Of a stretch of DNA of 64,000 bases, positions 26,601 to 41,077 are shown piece after piece. A program made the translations under genes and the position numbers. The stretch's first letter is position 1. Each line of letters begins with the position of its first letter. The notes under the pieces were generated by a model that did not search any database, was not told the DNA's origin, and saw only the letters and a list, made by a program, of their open reading frames with translations. The stretch is from Clitopilus passeckerianus (Eukaryota; Basidiomycota; Agaricomycetes; Agaricales; Entolomataceae), in assembly GCA_944990035.1 (NCBI GenBank), contig CALYLX010000059.1, forward strand, positions 310,001-374,000. Direction: 5' to 3'.

Positions 26601-28209
26601 AACGTATCCATGACGTCCGTTTGTCTGGAGCCAGAGTAATCCTCAGGGGATACGCCTTCAAGGAGGCACGAGAGGCGACCTCCTGGGTCGGCCGCTTTTG
26701 TGTCCAGGATGAATTTTGTGGCTGTCGAGGCGATGATGAACAGCTTTCCGCAGATACCGCATAACATCGACGCCTCTGAGGCACTGGGTTGCCACGGAGG
26801 TTCATCGTCCGGAAAGATATCTTGGACCCTTTCAACTGAGAGGGAGTGTTTGAGATAGAGTTCTATGTCGGCTTGTACGATCTGGTCGTCAATCTCGTGC
26901 AAGTGGAAGAGGTCATGGTTGTTGTCTTTATTCAAGATCCGTCGAAGATGCTGCTCCGGACGGGTCGTCACGAAGAGTCGGAGTCGAGGTAGTCGGGGAA
27001 TATGGTGGGCGAGGAGCGTCAAGAGGGTTTCGGCCTCGTCTTCCTTGCATTCGTCCAGCGCATCAATGACAATGAGGATCGGCGGTCCATTGTCAGCCAG
27101 TAGATCCTGAAGAGGGCTGAGAATAAGGAGGGAGAGCTGTTGTTGAATGGTTTTTTGCGGCGCTCCTGGATCGCTCTCGAGGGCTTCAGCAATCCGTCGA
27201 GCAAATGCCTCGTTGTAGCAGGCTAGCTGAAACGCGATTGTGGGGAAGAAGTGTTTTGCGATCATCCGGTCCACTTCATTGCGTGTGAAGTAGAAGCTTG
27301 CCCCAAGAATTCCGGCTTTAGCAGCTCGCTCAGCGACTGTCTGCGCAATGGTCGACTTTCCGATACCAGCGACCCCGTCAAGCACAAATATTGGTGCTTG
27401 GCCGTCGTCCCCTCTATACCATGATTCGATGTTGTCTAATAATTGTTGGCGAGTGTTTTCGAAGCACTTGGATCGTTGGTCGGCTTCGTATGAGTCCCAT
27501 GCAGCATTTACTGGATTGAGGATGGTTTTCAGTTTCTGGAGCTAATGTGAGGTCGGTAAGATGTCGTACGTGTAGAACCTGTACTACTTACCCGTGTCGT
27601 TGTGTCCTTAATGACTTCCAGACTTCCAACGACATTATAGATGTTGTTGTCCCTCACCGCACTTATATGACTGTCCGACATAGACCAAACAATTTGTGAA
27701 GCAGCCGTGGGAGGAGATATGAATTCTTGAGAGCCTATGAAAGGAATCCCTTGCCTTGATGGTCCCAAAGACGTATGGCTTCCCGGGGCGGCGGCTTCGT
27801 TATTGTTTCCCGGTAGATCGCCCTCATTTTGAGCCCTATCAGAAGCCTCAGTGAATCGATCTTCGGTGTAACTGCCCACAGTTGCTAGTGCATGGTGGTC
27901 GATGGGCTGCTGCAAGGGACCCCGGATGACGATGGTTGCCGGTACGGCCGGCTCCTCCGGTTTGGTGGTGTTCAATAGTCGAGATTCTGTCGTGTCCTGA
28001 TGTTCGATGATATCTGCGGCTGAGTCGCCTTTCATAATCGACTGGATCCTTGGATTCGTTGGTGGAAGAGGCGATATAGAGCGATGAGCCGGACTCTGTG
28101 CTCTGGTCGAGGATGGTGTAGTAGTAGTCGTGCTAGTGAAAGGTATGGAAGCGCCACTATTGGGGCTACTCTTCTCCTTCTTTTTGAAAGGAGAGAAAAG
28201 CTTGCGCAT
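23683..28209 (-). CDS. NLR-like NACHT-WD40 protein, copy 3 (in-frame TGA)
   Basis: Exons 28209-27592, 27541-25934 and 25866-23683 (introns 50 and 67 nt). Read through, they would code for 1469 residues. The 206-residue N-terminal exon resembles copy 1 and ends with NIYNVVGSLEV. The P-loop GVAGIGKST is at 262-270. A TGA at 26032-26030 (codon 710) replaces the Trp codon found in copies 1 and 2 (RRWACTHIM, EEWAFTHIM), so the frame stops after NACHT and the helical region. Downstream, splice sites and the frame with eleven canonical WD40 repeats remain open to 23683. The locus may therefore be a recent pseudogene, make a NACHT-only protein, or yield a separate WD40 protein. A sequencing error at one base would also explain it. 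Confidence 0.82.
26030..26032 (-). other. In-frame TGA splitting NACHT from WD40 in NLR3
   Basis: The minus-strand codons around this point read GAT ATT GGG AAA TGA GCA TGT, where NLR2 has GAT ATT CGG AGA TGG GCA TGT. It is the only interruption found in the three spliced exons of NLR3. The next base after TGA is G, which does not match the well-known TGA-CTA readthrough context. Confidence 0.85.
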
Positions 28210-29396
28210 GACTTGAGTGTCGTGAAGGTATGAAAGCTCTTAGCGACCCGTGGGGAGAAGGAGAAACGTGGAGGGAGACAATAGTATAGACACCCACGAA
28301 GACAATGATTTCCTGATGTCGCCCATCTGGGACATCTGGGCGCTTATTTGAGCGCTTTAAAGCTTGCCACCCACTTGAGGCATGGAGGCCTAAGGGCTAT
28401 GACTGCCGTGAGCCCAATTCCTTGACACGTTGCTGGGTTTGGCGGTTCCTCTATCGGCGTTTTCTGTGTATAAATTAGGTGATTGGGATGAAGACATGAA
28501 CGTACCAGAAGAGCTCACTAGTTCGTATTCACTATACCAGCCAGCCGCTGGTCGTTAGATTTTGCGATCAAAATGGGAGAAATAGCCTTGGAGAGTGCGA
28601 AACCAAAAAGACTGGCCAGGCCGAGCTAACGTGACAGACGAAATGGGAGAAAAAGCGGTTAAATTCTACGAAAATAGTAGCTATTACAGCCGCCAGAATC
28701 GTTTGTAGATAAGACTGTGCTCGTAGGAACTTCAATGACGACGGCGGGTAGCAGATGTAGTAGATGATGGGCAACTTGACCTTGGGGGAAGAAGGTTTGT
28801 AAGCCAAGAGCCCCCTATGCTCTAGACCTCTAAAAAGAAACACCGCCAAACAACTGAAACGAGGGAAGGGGAAATGCCAATCCATCTTCCTAACTTGTGG
28901 CACGCCCAGCTTTTGCTTTTCTGCTTTCTCTCAAACCCTCATCAACTCGGGCCGCGGAATGTCAAAGGCATTTGCGATGCTATGTAGCCAACACGCAGCT
29001 TAGAAGCCATCAGTGTCTCTTTCTAGTGTTTAGCTCAAGCTCACGTCTCACGTCTCTGAACTGGTGGCCCAATCACTCAACTTTTCCGGAAAATCGACCC
29101 GCAGGAGGTGAATAGGATGAAGCCTGCATATCGCAGTCACTGGACGACTGATTGGCGGAATGCAAGAAACCCCAGATGCTCGGAATTTCAAGGTTGCCAT
29201 TGCTTACCGGGGACCTTAAGATGTAATGGGGAGAGATGTGTTTGGGTGGGTGGATGTATATCGTACAACAATTACTTCTCGTACGTTGAGGGAGCGTGGC
29301 AGCTCCGAAAGGGCCTCACGACATAATATAATACAGAATATCATGTTGATTCCAACGAACTGACTATGTGATAAGAAATAATATACACCGATACTT
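28210..29396. other. NLR3 5' flank (no gene seen)
   Basis: The 1.2 kb to the right of NLR3 resembles the 5' flanks of NLR1 and NLR2 only in patches: near 28655-28710 and near 29090-29170 (the CCCGCAGGAGGTGAATAGGATG stretch, which matches around 8727 and 18430). No convincing reading frame is present. The right edge marks the end of the duplicated unit. Confidence 0.45.
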
Positions 29397-30485
29397 TTAC
29401 AAGCACTGAGAGTAATAGTCGTTTCCGTACTTGCAAGTACCAGAAGAGCAGCAAGTGGGTCCAGCCCAACCGATTCCACCGCACTGACCATACAAAGCAG
29501 AGCATTGCTACAGAACGCAAAAAGAAAGAGTCAATACAGGTTCCAGAGGTTGATATCATGAAGACTTACACCGGTCGGGGGAGGAGTGCTGGTTGGTGGA
29601 GTGGTGGTAGGAGGGGTCGTTGTGGGAGGAGTGGTAGTGCCGCTGCCGCCGAGGAGGGCATTGACCTTGTTCTTGACGAAAGTGAGGGCAACGGAACCGT
29701 ATTCGTTGGCGTAGCCTTGGTGAGTATTGGCGTCGTTTCCGTTGCAGCAGTAGGGATCGGCAGAGTCGCAGTAGGACTGGATGTTGCTGGCGTACGGGCA
29801 TTTGAAGCCAGCAGGGCGGGGAGCGAACTACAGGTGAATTGGTGGGTGATCAGAGGACGGTATGAGCAGCAAGGGCAATATGGTACTTACACCGGATGCT
29901 TGGCATGTTCCGACGTTGTAGGACAGGCCGGGAATGTGACGAGGGTCACCCATGAAGATGGCAGCAGCGATCTTGGCTTGGGCAGCGGTGGAGATGGGGA
30001 TAGAAGTGTCACCGAGGCCTTCGTTGGTATCACCTCCGCCACAGTAGGCGTCGTCAAAGATTTGACCACCCTGAAGAAACCGAGGATCAGCAAACAAACT
30101 CACGGACAACAAGTCGAAATATGTTATATACCTGGGAGTAACCAACCAAGACGAGGACGGTATTTGGGCATTTCTGGTTGAAAGAGTTGACCTGGCTGGC
30201 GACAGCAGCGACACCCTGAATGACGGAGTTGGCGTAGCTGACACCACCGCATGAGGATTGACCACCACAAGCAGGATAGTTAATAGCCTCAGCGGTTGAG
30301 CCCGAGTAGGCACTCGTAATGGCGTTCACGACAGCACCTGCAGTACCATACCCTGGAGAAACGGTAGTCTCACGAGCACCGAAGACATGGACTTGTGGGC
30401 AGCCGCTTTGGCGCTTCTCGATGACGCTACAAGAGACAAGAGACGCCCCGAGAAGGAGGAGAGATGCGACATGGATAGGGGCCAT
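29397..30485 (-). CDS. Secreted CE5 acetylxylan esterase/cutinase with CBM1
   Basis: Exons 30485-30132, 30070-29891, 29827-29570 and 29507-29397 (introns 61, 63 and 62 nt) code for 300 residues. A signal peptide (about 1-19) is followed by a KR at 24-25, a possible propeptide site. The CE5 alpha/beta-hydrolase fold shows the nucleophile in GYSQG (Ser117, with an intron directly after Gln118), Asp202 in DPYC and His214 in THQGY. Paired Cys residues are typical of the family. A Thr/Pro linker leads to a 36-residue CBM1 (265-300), encoded alone by the last exon. The enzyme should be secreted, bind cellulose and remove acetyl groups from xylan. The CBM1 makes acetylxylan esterase more likely than cutinase, but substrate cannot be fixed from sequence. 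The xylanase 3.4 kb away points to a shared role in wood or straw decay. Confidence 0.9.
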
Positions 30486-33400
30486 GACAAGAGCTTTGAG
30501 TTGGACTGGAGCTTGCAGTAGTTGCAGTACTGACCAACGACTTCTGTCTCCATAATTTATAGATTCTAGGGTCGCTACGTCGGCCTCCAACGTCAAACTG
30601 GATGGGTGAATTCCGGCTATGTGGTGGAAGACTTCCTTCCGCAAATGCAGCTCACGATGAATGTCTGGGTGGCACCTCGGAGTGACCTCGCATCATGGTG
30701 TGCGTATCATCGCTTGTGGTTTTGACGGACGAAAAGGACATTTTCAGTGCAGGAAGAATAGTTTTCGAAGTCAGGGGTGGCAACGGAAAAGCTTGCTAAA
30801 GGTGCCTATCAACTAACTCGTTGAGCGACGCTTTCTTTCAGTCCTGCCACTCCTTGATGTCGATCCACGCTTGGATCCAAGAGACGGTAAGCCCACAGAA
30901 GTCCTCTAGCCGGTCGGCGGTGACCATGATATGAAGACACCATCCAGGTCGATTTCCACGTGGACGAGAAAGCTCCAAAAATACGCGATTGGCTCAACCT
31001 GCTGATCGATTTCTAATTATAACTCTTGAATGGATTGGTCAACCTTGTATTTTATTTCCACGTGTACGAGGCATAATAGAATTCCAGTCAGGACCCCACC
31101 TCCGGACAAACTCACATGGTTCGGATCTACTGTATGACGTTCTCCATCAGCATATCTCGAAGCTCAATTGAATTTCAAGGGGCACAGAATAAGCACGAGA
31201 TCACATTCAAATTCCCCGAACGCGTGCGCAACTCCTTCCGCGCGGCTTGTTAGTGATGTACCAGTGGTTCGCATGTTTAGTCAAGCTGAGCAGCAAGGAA
31301 AGGACTCGGACGTTGGAAAAGTTCATCGTCTGATCTACAGTACGTCAGGAGAAAGTTTGGAGATGGGAGTCATGGGATTGGTAGAGGCCTCGATATATAT
31401 GTACATAGTTTGCAAATGTTCGGCAGTTATCCAGCAACCAAATCGTAAATATAATTTGAATAGAATTTAACCCAATGTGTACCATCCTCCGGTGAACACA
31501 TTATGAAGGGGAAATGAAGGAGGAATATGTAAGGGGTAAGAAAGGAGGTGCGAAATACATGTCATGGACATCCTTAATCACATGAAAGCGTGAGGCAGGA
31601 ACGATTACTGGTGAAGACGCAACATCTTGGTCAAGCTCCGGGACCTTTGGAATGATATTCTGCGATAACGATTTCGGTAGCCAACAAGTGTGTCAGTAGG
31701 CGGAGTCCCAAGCCGACAATGCGTGAGTTGGGTGCGCCTCGAGAGCATATACTGAGCGAGGCGCTGAAGGCTATTTGTATAGCCTTTTCCGTGCCTTTCT
31801 AGGATGATTTTAGTGCCCAACTTGACAGAAATACACCCCAATCATGTTATTCATCCTCTTCTACCACTCCGGCTAAGACCGAATCAACCACTGAAATGCA
31901 TCAAGGCCATCCTTCCAGAACACATCTTTCTCCCAATCGCAAATCACGTTGCTGAAGCTACATCAGGTGCCAGAGGTTATAGCAGTGCGCGGAGATGGTG
32001 GGTGGAGCGACCGGGATCTGGTTGGGACACGTCCCAGTAGGAATGCCGATGCATGGCATCTTCTTCGAAGTTGTAGGATGAGGCCTAATCTTCTTGAAAG
32101 GAAAGCTGCCAGCCTGGTAATAATTTGCACGATGGTGTGGTGCTGAACTCGACATGACGGACTAATGGTGAAGTTAAAATCCGATATACGATGCTGTAGG
32201 GAACATAGACATGGGCATCCTAGATGTCGTATGTGTCAATGGAAAATAGCTGTGGACCATCTGAGCTCGCCGGAATGGAGGATGGTTGTCCTGTGTGGTA
32301 GACCTGTATTCGGCCTCACGTTGCCCTGTAGTGCCAGCCTGGTGTTCAAGGATACATCCGCTGTACTAGTGCAGAAAACCGAGCGTAGCAGACGTAGAAC
32401 GAGAAAGATAGGATGGGGGAGCTGGGATCTGTATTCCAAGAAGGAGATGGTAGCCGGAGTAGGGTATGGGCGGTGCGGTGTTATCGTGCAGTGTGACCCC
32501 AAAACAGAGCTCGCAAGATGCAGGAGGAGAGCTGCGAGGTGATTAGGCCGGGAGTGAAAGTTGGACACGCCTGATGTTTCGCCTCCTTTAGCTTGATGGC
32601 GCGGACCGCTGATCATCTGCGTAGAAGCCGAAGGAATCTACTGGAGGATGCTATGGTGCGGCGGCAACGGTGAGCGAGTTTGAATATGAACCCTGCCAGG
32701 AAAAGAGCGATCAGCTTTTCATCCAGAAGTAATGATAATACGAGCAAGAGGAATCGAAGCCACTTGTAAAAAGTAACAGAAACGAGAAGAATAGCTTACC
32801 TGTAGTATGGTCAATATCTAGTGGTTAACCTTCCGTCAAGGGATCGAACGACAAGGGAGAATAGTAGGAGGGTGGAGTTCCAGCCAGCGCTTCGCTAAAA
32901 GGTTCCCCGCCGTCCGGCGGCTGTTCAGCAGAGGATGTCTGCATATGAGACAATTTGTTCGCAAGGACGTTTCAGGAACAGAAGGCTGGCCGAGGCGCCG
33001 AACTTGACCGGGGCGCGATGTTTGGGACTGATCTTTGAAAGAGCATTAGTCTCGTGTTCGAGTTGGCTGAGAGACGGGAAGTAGGCCCCAAGTGAATGAA
33101 GGGCGAGGAAAAGGCGATATATTGGAGAAATGAAGGACGGACAGAATCAAATGGGCAGAATCAAATTATTTACGTATCTCTACCTTCTGCAACGACCAGC
33201 GTACCATTGCCTCAGTTCCTCTTTGTAACTGTAGCACCATGCCTTGGTTACTCTCTATAAGGTTGTAATGCCTAAGTTGAGGCAGTTGCTAAACAGAGCG
33301 TCGGGCTGGGCCAGTATGGCCCAGGTGAAGTAGTTTACTTGGAACTTGAAGACGTCGATACTGTCGAGGCCAAGATTATGACAGTATGGTGGCCCTCCGC

Positions 33401-33907
33401 TCTATAATACGGGGAATTTGTCGTAATATGGGTGTTTGGGACAGGATTGAGGATGCTGGTGCGGTCGAGATCAACAAGAGTTGCAGCCATGGCGCGTGGG
33501 TGTGAGGTGGTCACTTCCGAATGCCGGGCCGAATGGAAGTTCAGATAAGCGCCGAACAAGCGTGCAACCCTTGGAACTTTTTCATCGCAACACAGAGAGA
33601 TATCTTCCAGTAATAAGTCTCTCATCTGTTCGACTGAAACTAGATGCTGTATATCACCAGGATAAATCGTCAAATATCCTTGTGAGATGGACACCTCGAC
33701 GTAATATGTGAGCAATGACAGGCTTCAAGCTCAACTCGAAAGCCGAAACTTAATTCTCATCAAAGCAAGGGCTCAACTATTCACCTATTGCCTCGGTTTG
33801 ATCTTATAAAATAGCATCTTTTGATTCAGAGCATTGACTACGCGACAGGTAAAAACTTGAAGAAACTCGACGGAACTCCATGCTGAGGTCCAGGGCTACA
33901 TGGCATT
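30486..33907. other. Gene-free stretch between CE5 and GH11
   Basis: Apart from the CE5 promoter, no open frame with domain-like content was found in these 3.4 kb. The longest frames (for example 32236-32616 and 33335-33715, minus) are low-complexity or lack splice partners. No transposon ends were recognised. Confidence 0.4.
30555..30561 (-). promoter_or_regulatory. TATA box of the CE5 gene
   Basis: TATAAAT on the minus strand, about 70 bp before the ATG at 30485. The spacing is normal for a strongly expressed secreted-enzyme gene in a filamentous fungus. Confidence 0.5.
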
Positions 33908-38709
<4,802 letters not shown>

Positions 38710-39272
38710 GTCCTGTTCAATCTACAGCTGTGAATTTCACAGCTCGCAGCCAGAGCTCGCTTGAGAGAAGTCGCGCGTCGCTTATCACCGGGGTTTGAAT
38801 CTCCGCAATGTGACCATACGTGACATCGTGCACCTGTCTCCCTCGCCCTGTTCAATTTACTGCTGCAGCACCTCCATTTCTTCTGTATTTCGTCGTTGAT
38901 GGACTCTCTTTTTATTTGTACTAGATATAAATATGACAATTTACTAAAACTACATGGTACACCTGCCCCAAATTCGTTGGAATCAGCCTTGCATTTTGGC
39001 CTCCTCACTGGGCTTGAAAGCCTAATGTTTTTGAAGTATTCATTGATGAGGATCTTCCTTGATATTTTAAACAACCACACTGAAGCAAGAAAGGTGCAAT
39101 AAGCTCAGTATCGGTGCAATTCTGGCCTACTGAGTGCTCGACACAACGTTGGGTCTGTCACACGTCCAAGCGGGGCCTCAAATCGGGTGATAAGCGACGC
39201 GCGACTTTTCGCAAGCTTAGCTCTGGCTGCGAGCTGTGAAATTCCGAGTCACAGCTGTAGATTGAACAGGAC
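38710..39272. mobile_element. MITE-like element with ~85-bp inverted ends, TA target site
   Basis: The left end GTCCTGTTCAATCTACAGCT is repeated as its exact reverse complement at the right end. Similarity continues inward for about 85 bp, with a 5-nt indel and a few mismatches (both arms contain GTCGCGCGTCGCTTATCACC). The element is 563 bp and flanked by TA on both sides (38708-38709 and 39273-39274), as expected for a Tc1/mariner-type target duplication. The core has no transposase; a 68-codon frame inside is probably chance. It is best read as a non-autonomous DNA transposon. Confidence 0.8.
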
Positions 39273-39719
39273 TATTGCCTCGTGCTAAGGCGGTGGCATG
39301 GGTACAGACGTCCATTGTAAAGGCCCGATGGGCGTGTGGGATCCAAATCCGGGAAGGTGGTTGGTGTAGTCGGAGACGACAACGTGCAATGTTGCCCAAA
39401 ATCTGCGTTTGCGAGCATGTAAATGTTGGGATGGCTGGGAGGTGCTGCGGATACAACGAGTGCGTAAATGCACTGGCACTGCTGCCTTCTTTAGGTAGAG
39501 GTAGCAAATTTTAGGTGGGTGGTTTTTGAGGGTGTTGCCGCATGGCGGTGGGTGATCGCTTGGTTCTTCACTTTGAGCCTAAAGTAAGGAATAGTTAGTG
39601 TCTGGTTCAGTAGGATATTGTAGCAGCGAGCAGACCATGAAAGCAGTTCAAGTGCTTCGAAAATACGCGTGTTCATGTGGATGTGCTCAGGCGGTGATCA
39701 ACCTCCGATATTCTTCTAG
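39273..39719. other. Short gene-free stretch before NACHT remnant
   Basis: No gene or repeat was recognised. It separates the MITE-like element from the point where NACHT homology begins abruptly. Confidence 0.4.
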
Positions 39720-40540
39720 GATGGTGTCGCCGGTATGGGAAAGTCAACCATCGCTCAGACCTTAGTTGAGCGAGCTGCTGTTCTCGGCCTTTTAGGGGTC
39801 AGTTCTTCGAGTTCACGAGGAATGAAGAAGAAAGGATGACAGCCAAGCACTTCTTCCCCACTGTCGTTTCTCAGCTTGCTCGCTACAGCGAATCTTTCGC
39901 TCAACAGATTGCTCAGGCACTCGAACAAGAACCGCCGGATGCTTCGCAGAAAACCATCCTTCACCGGATCTCTCTCCTTCTCGTCGATCCGCTGGGATCT
40001 CTATTACTTGATAATTCTGATCGTTATTGACGCCCTTGAGGAATGCCGGGAGGAAGAAGCCCAAACGCTCTTGCTGCTCCTCGCACAATGCATTCCACAC
40101 ATGTCCCAACTAAGGCTCTTCGTCATGCCTACCTCGAGTGGCATATTCAAGACATTCTCGACCGCGATAACAACCATAATATCTTTCTTTTACATGACAT
40201 TGACGACTTGATTGTTCAGTCAGACATCCGATATTATCTTGATTTCTCCTTGTCTGTCGAACATGTCGAGAGACTCTTCCCAGATCGGCAACCTCCGCGC
40301 CAGACGAGCAGGAAGGATATGGAGATGCTATGCGGCATTTGTGGCACACTCTTTATTATCGCCTCGACAGCCACCAAACTCATTCTTGATACGGAAGCCG
40401 TTAACCCAGAAAGGCGCCTAGCTCGTCCCCTCGATGGTGTTTCACCCGCGGACTTCTCTGGCTCAAAGTGCACTGACGTTATGGATAAATTCTACCACCA
40501 CGCTGGCCCCGATGATGATGCTGAGGAAATCGATCAATGA
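39720..40540 (+). pseudogene. Truncated NACHT (NLR) pseudogene
   Basis: Homology to the NACHT exon of the cluster starts at DGVAGMGKSTIAQTLVERAA. It continues through FTRNEEERMTAKHFFPT, LIVIDALEECREEEA, EWHIQDILDRDNNHN and LCGICGTLFIIASTATKLIL, to VMDKF and EEIDQ-stop. At least three frame changes break it (near 39800, near 40017 and near 40135), and there is a short deletion after VMDKF. Both the N-terminal exon and the WD40 part are missing. The final TGA lies where copy 1 has a Trp codon (EEIDEW). It is on the plus strand, opposite to the three NLR genes and about 11.5 kb from NLR3, so it is a separate relic rather than part of the tandem array. Confidence 0.88.
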
Positions 40541-41077
40541 GATGATCAGTGATAGAGACAAAAAAACTCAGCGAGGTGCCTGGTCGTCCGATATTTCAAC
40601 CATTACTTAGTTTTCTTATGTGTAACATTATTGTCAGAACTACAAAAGTCAAGCTTGTTTTCTGTTGATCCTGCCAGCGATGAGTCGTCAAGGTCTTTTT
40701 GGGAGAAGTCTGCATATCGTACCTCAATGTGTTCATGACAATAAGCTAGGCCCACATCTTTCCTCATCACTATTCTTTGGGTTGGAAAAGTTAGTCAGAT
40801 TTGATCCTCGTGTCTTTCCTGAATTTCGTTTAAGCTGGTCTTAATAATTCACAATTCGTCGGCGTAAAACTTGTGGACACTGGGAGACACTGGTGCCCAT
40901 TGTGACTTATACATGGCTTCCTACAATCCTACATCATACCTACAACTATACTCGCGCCACTGATCTATAGTGAGTACATGTACCCCCAGTGGGCACTTAT
41001 CTACCTTTATATAACGTCAGTAAGTTGGAAGTACAGGTTGTCACCCACGATCTCAGCAAGCCTCTTGAATGTTCTAG
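40541..41077. other. Short gene-free stretch before F-box gene
   Basis: No frame or repeat was recognised in these 537 bases. They should contain the promoter of the F-box-like gene at 41078. Confidence 0.35.

Noticed and set aside
29558..30181. 207-codon plus-strand frame
   Set aside because: It is antisense to the CE5 exons; the minus-strand gene has signal peptide, catalytic residues, splice sites and CBM1.
38760..38810. Possible tRNA gene from the T-arm-like hairpin
   Set aside because: No matching acceptor, D or anticodon arms could be drawn, and the segment lies in a transposon arm.
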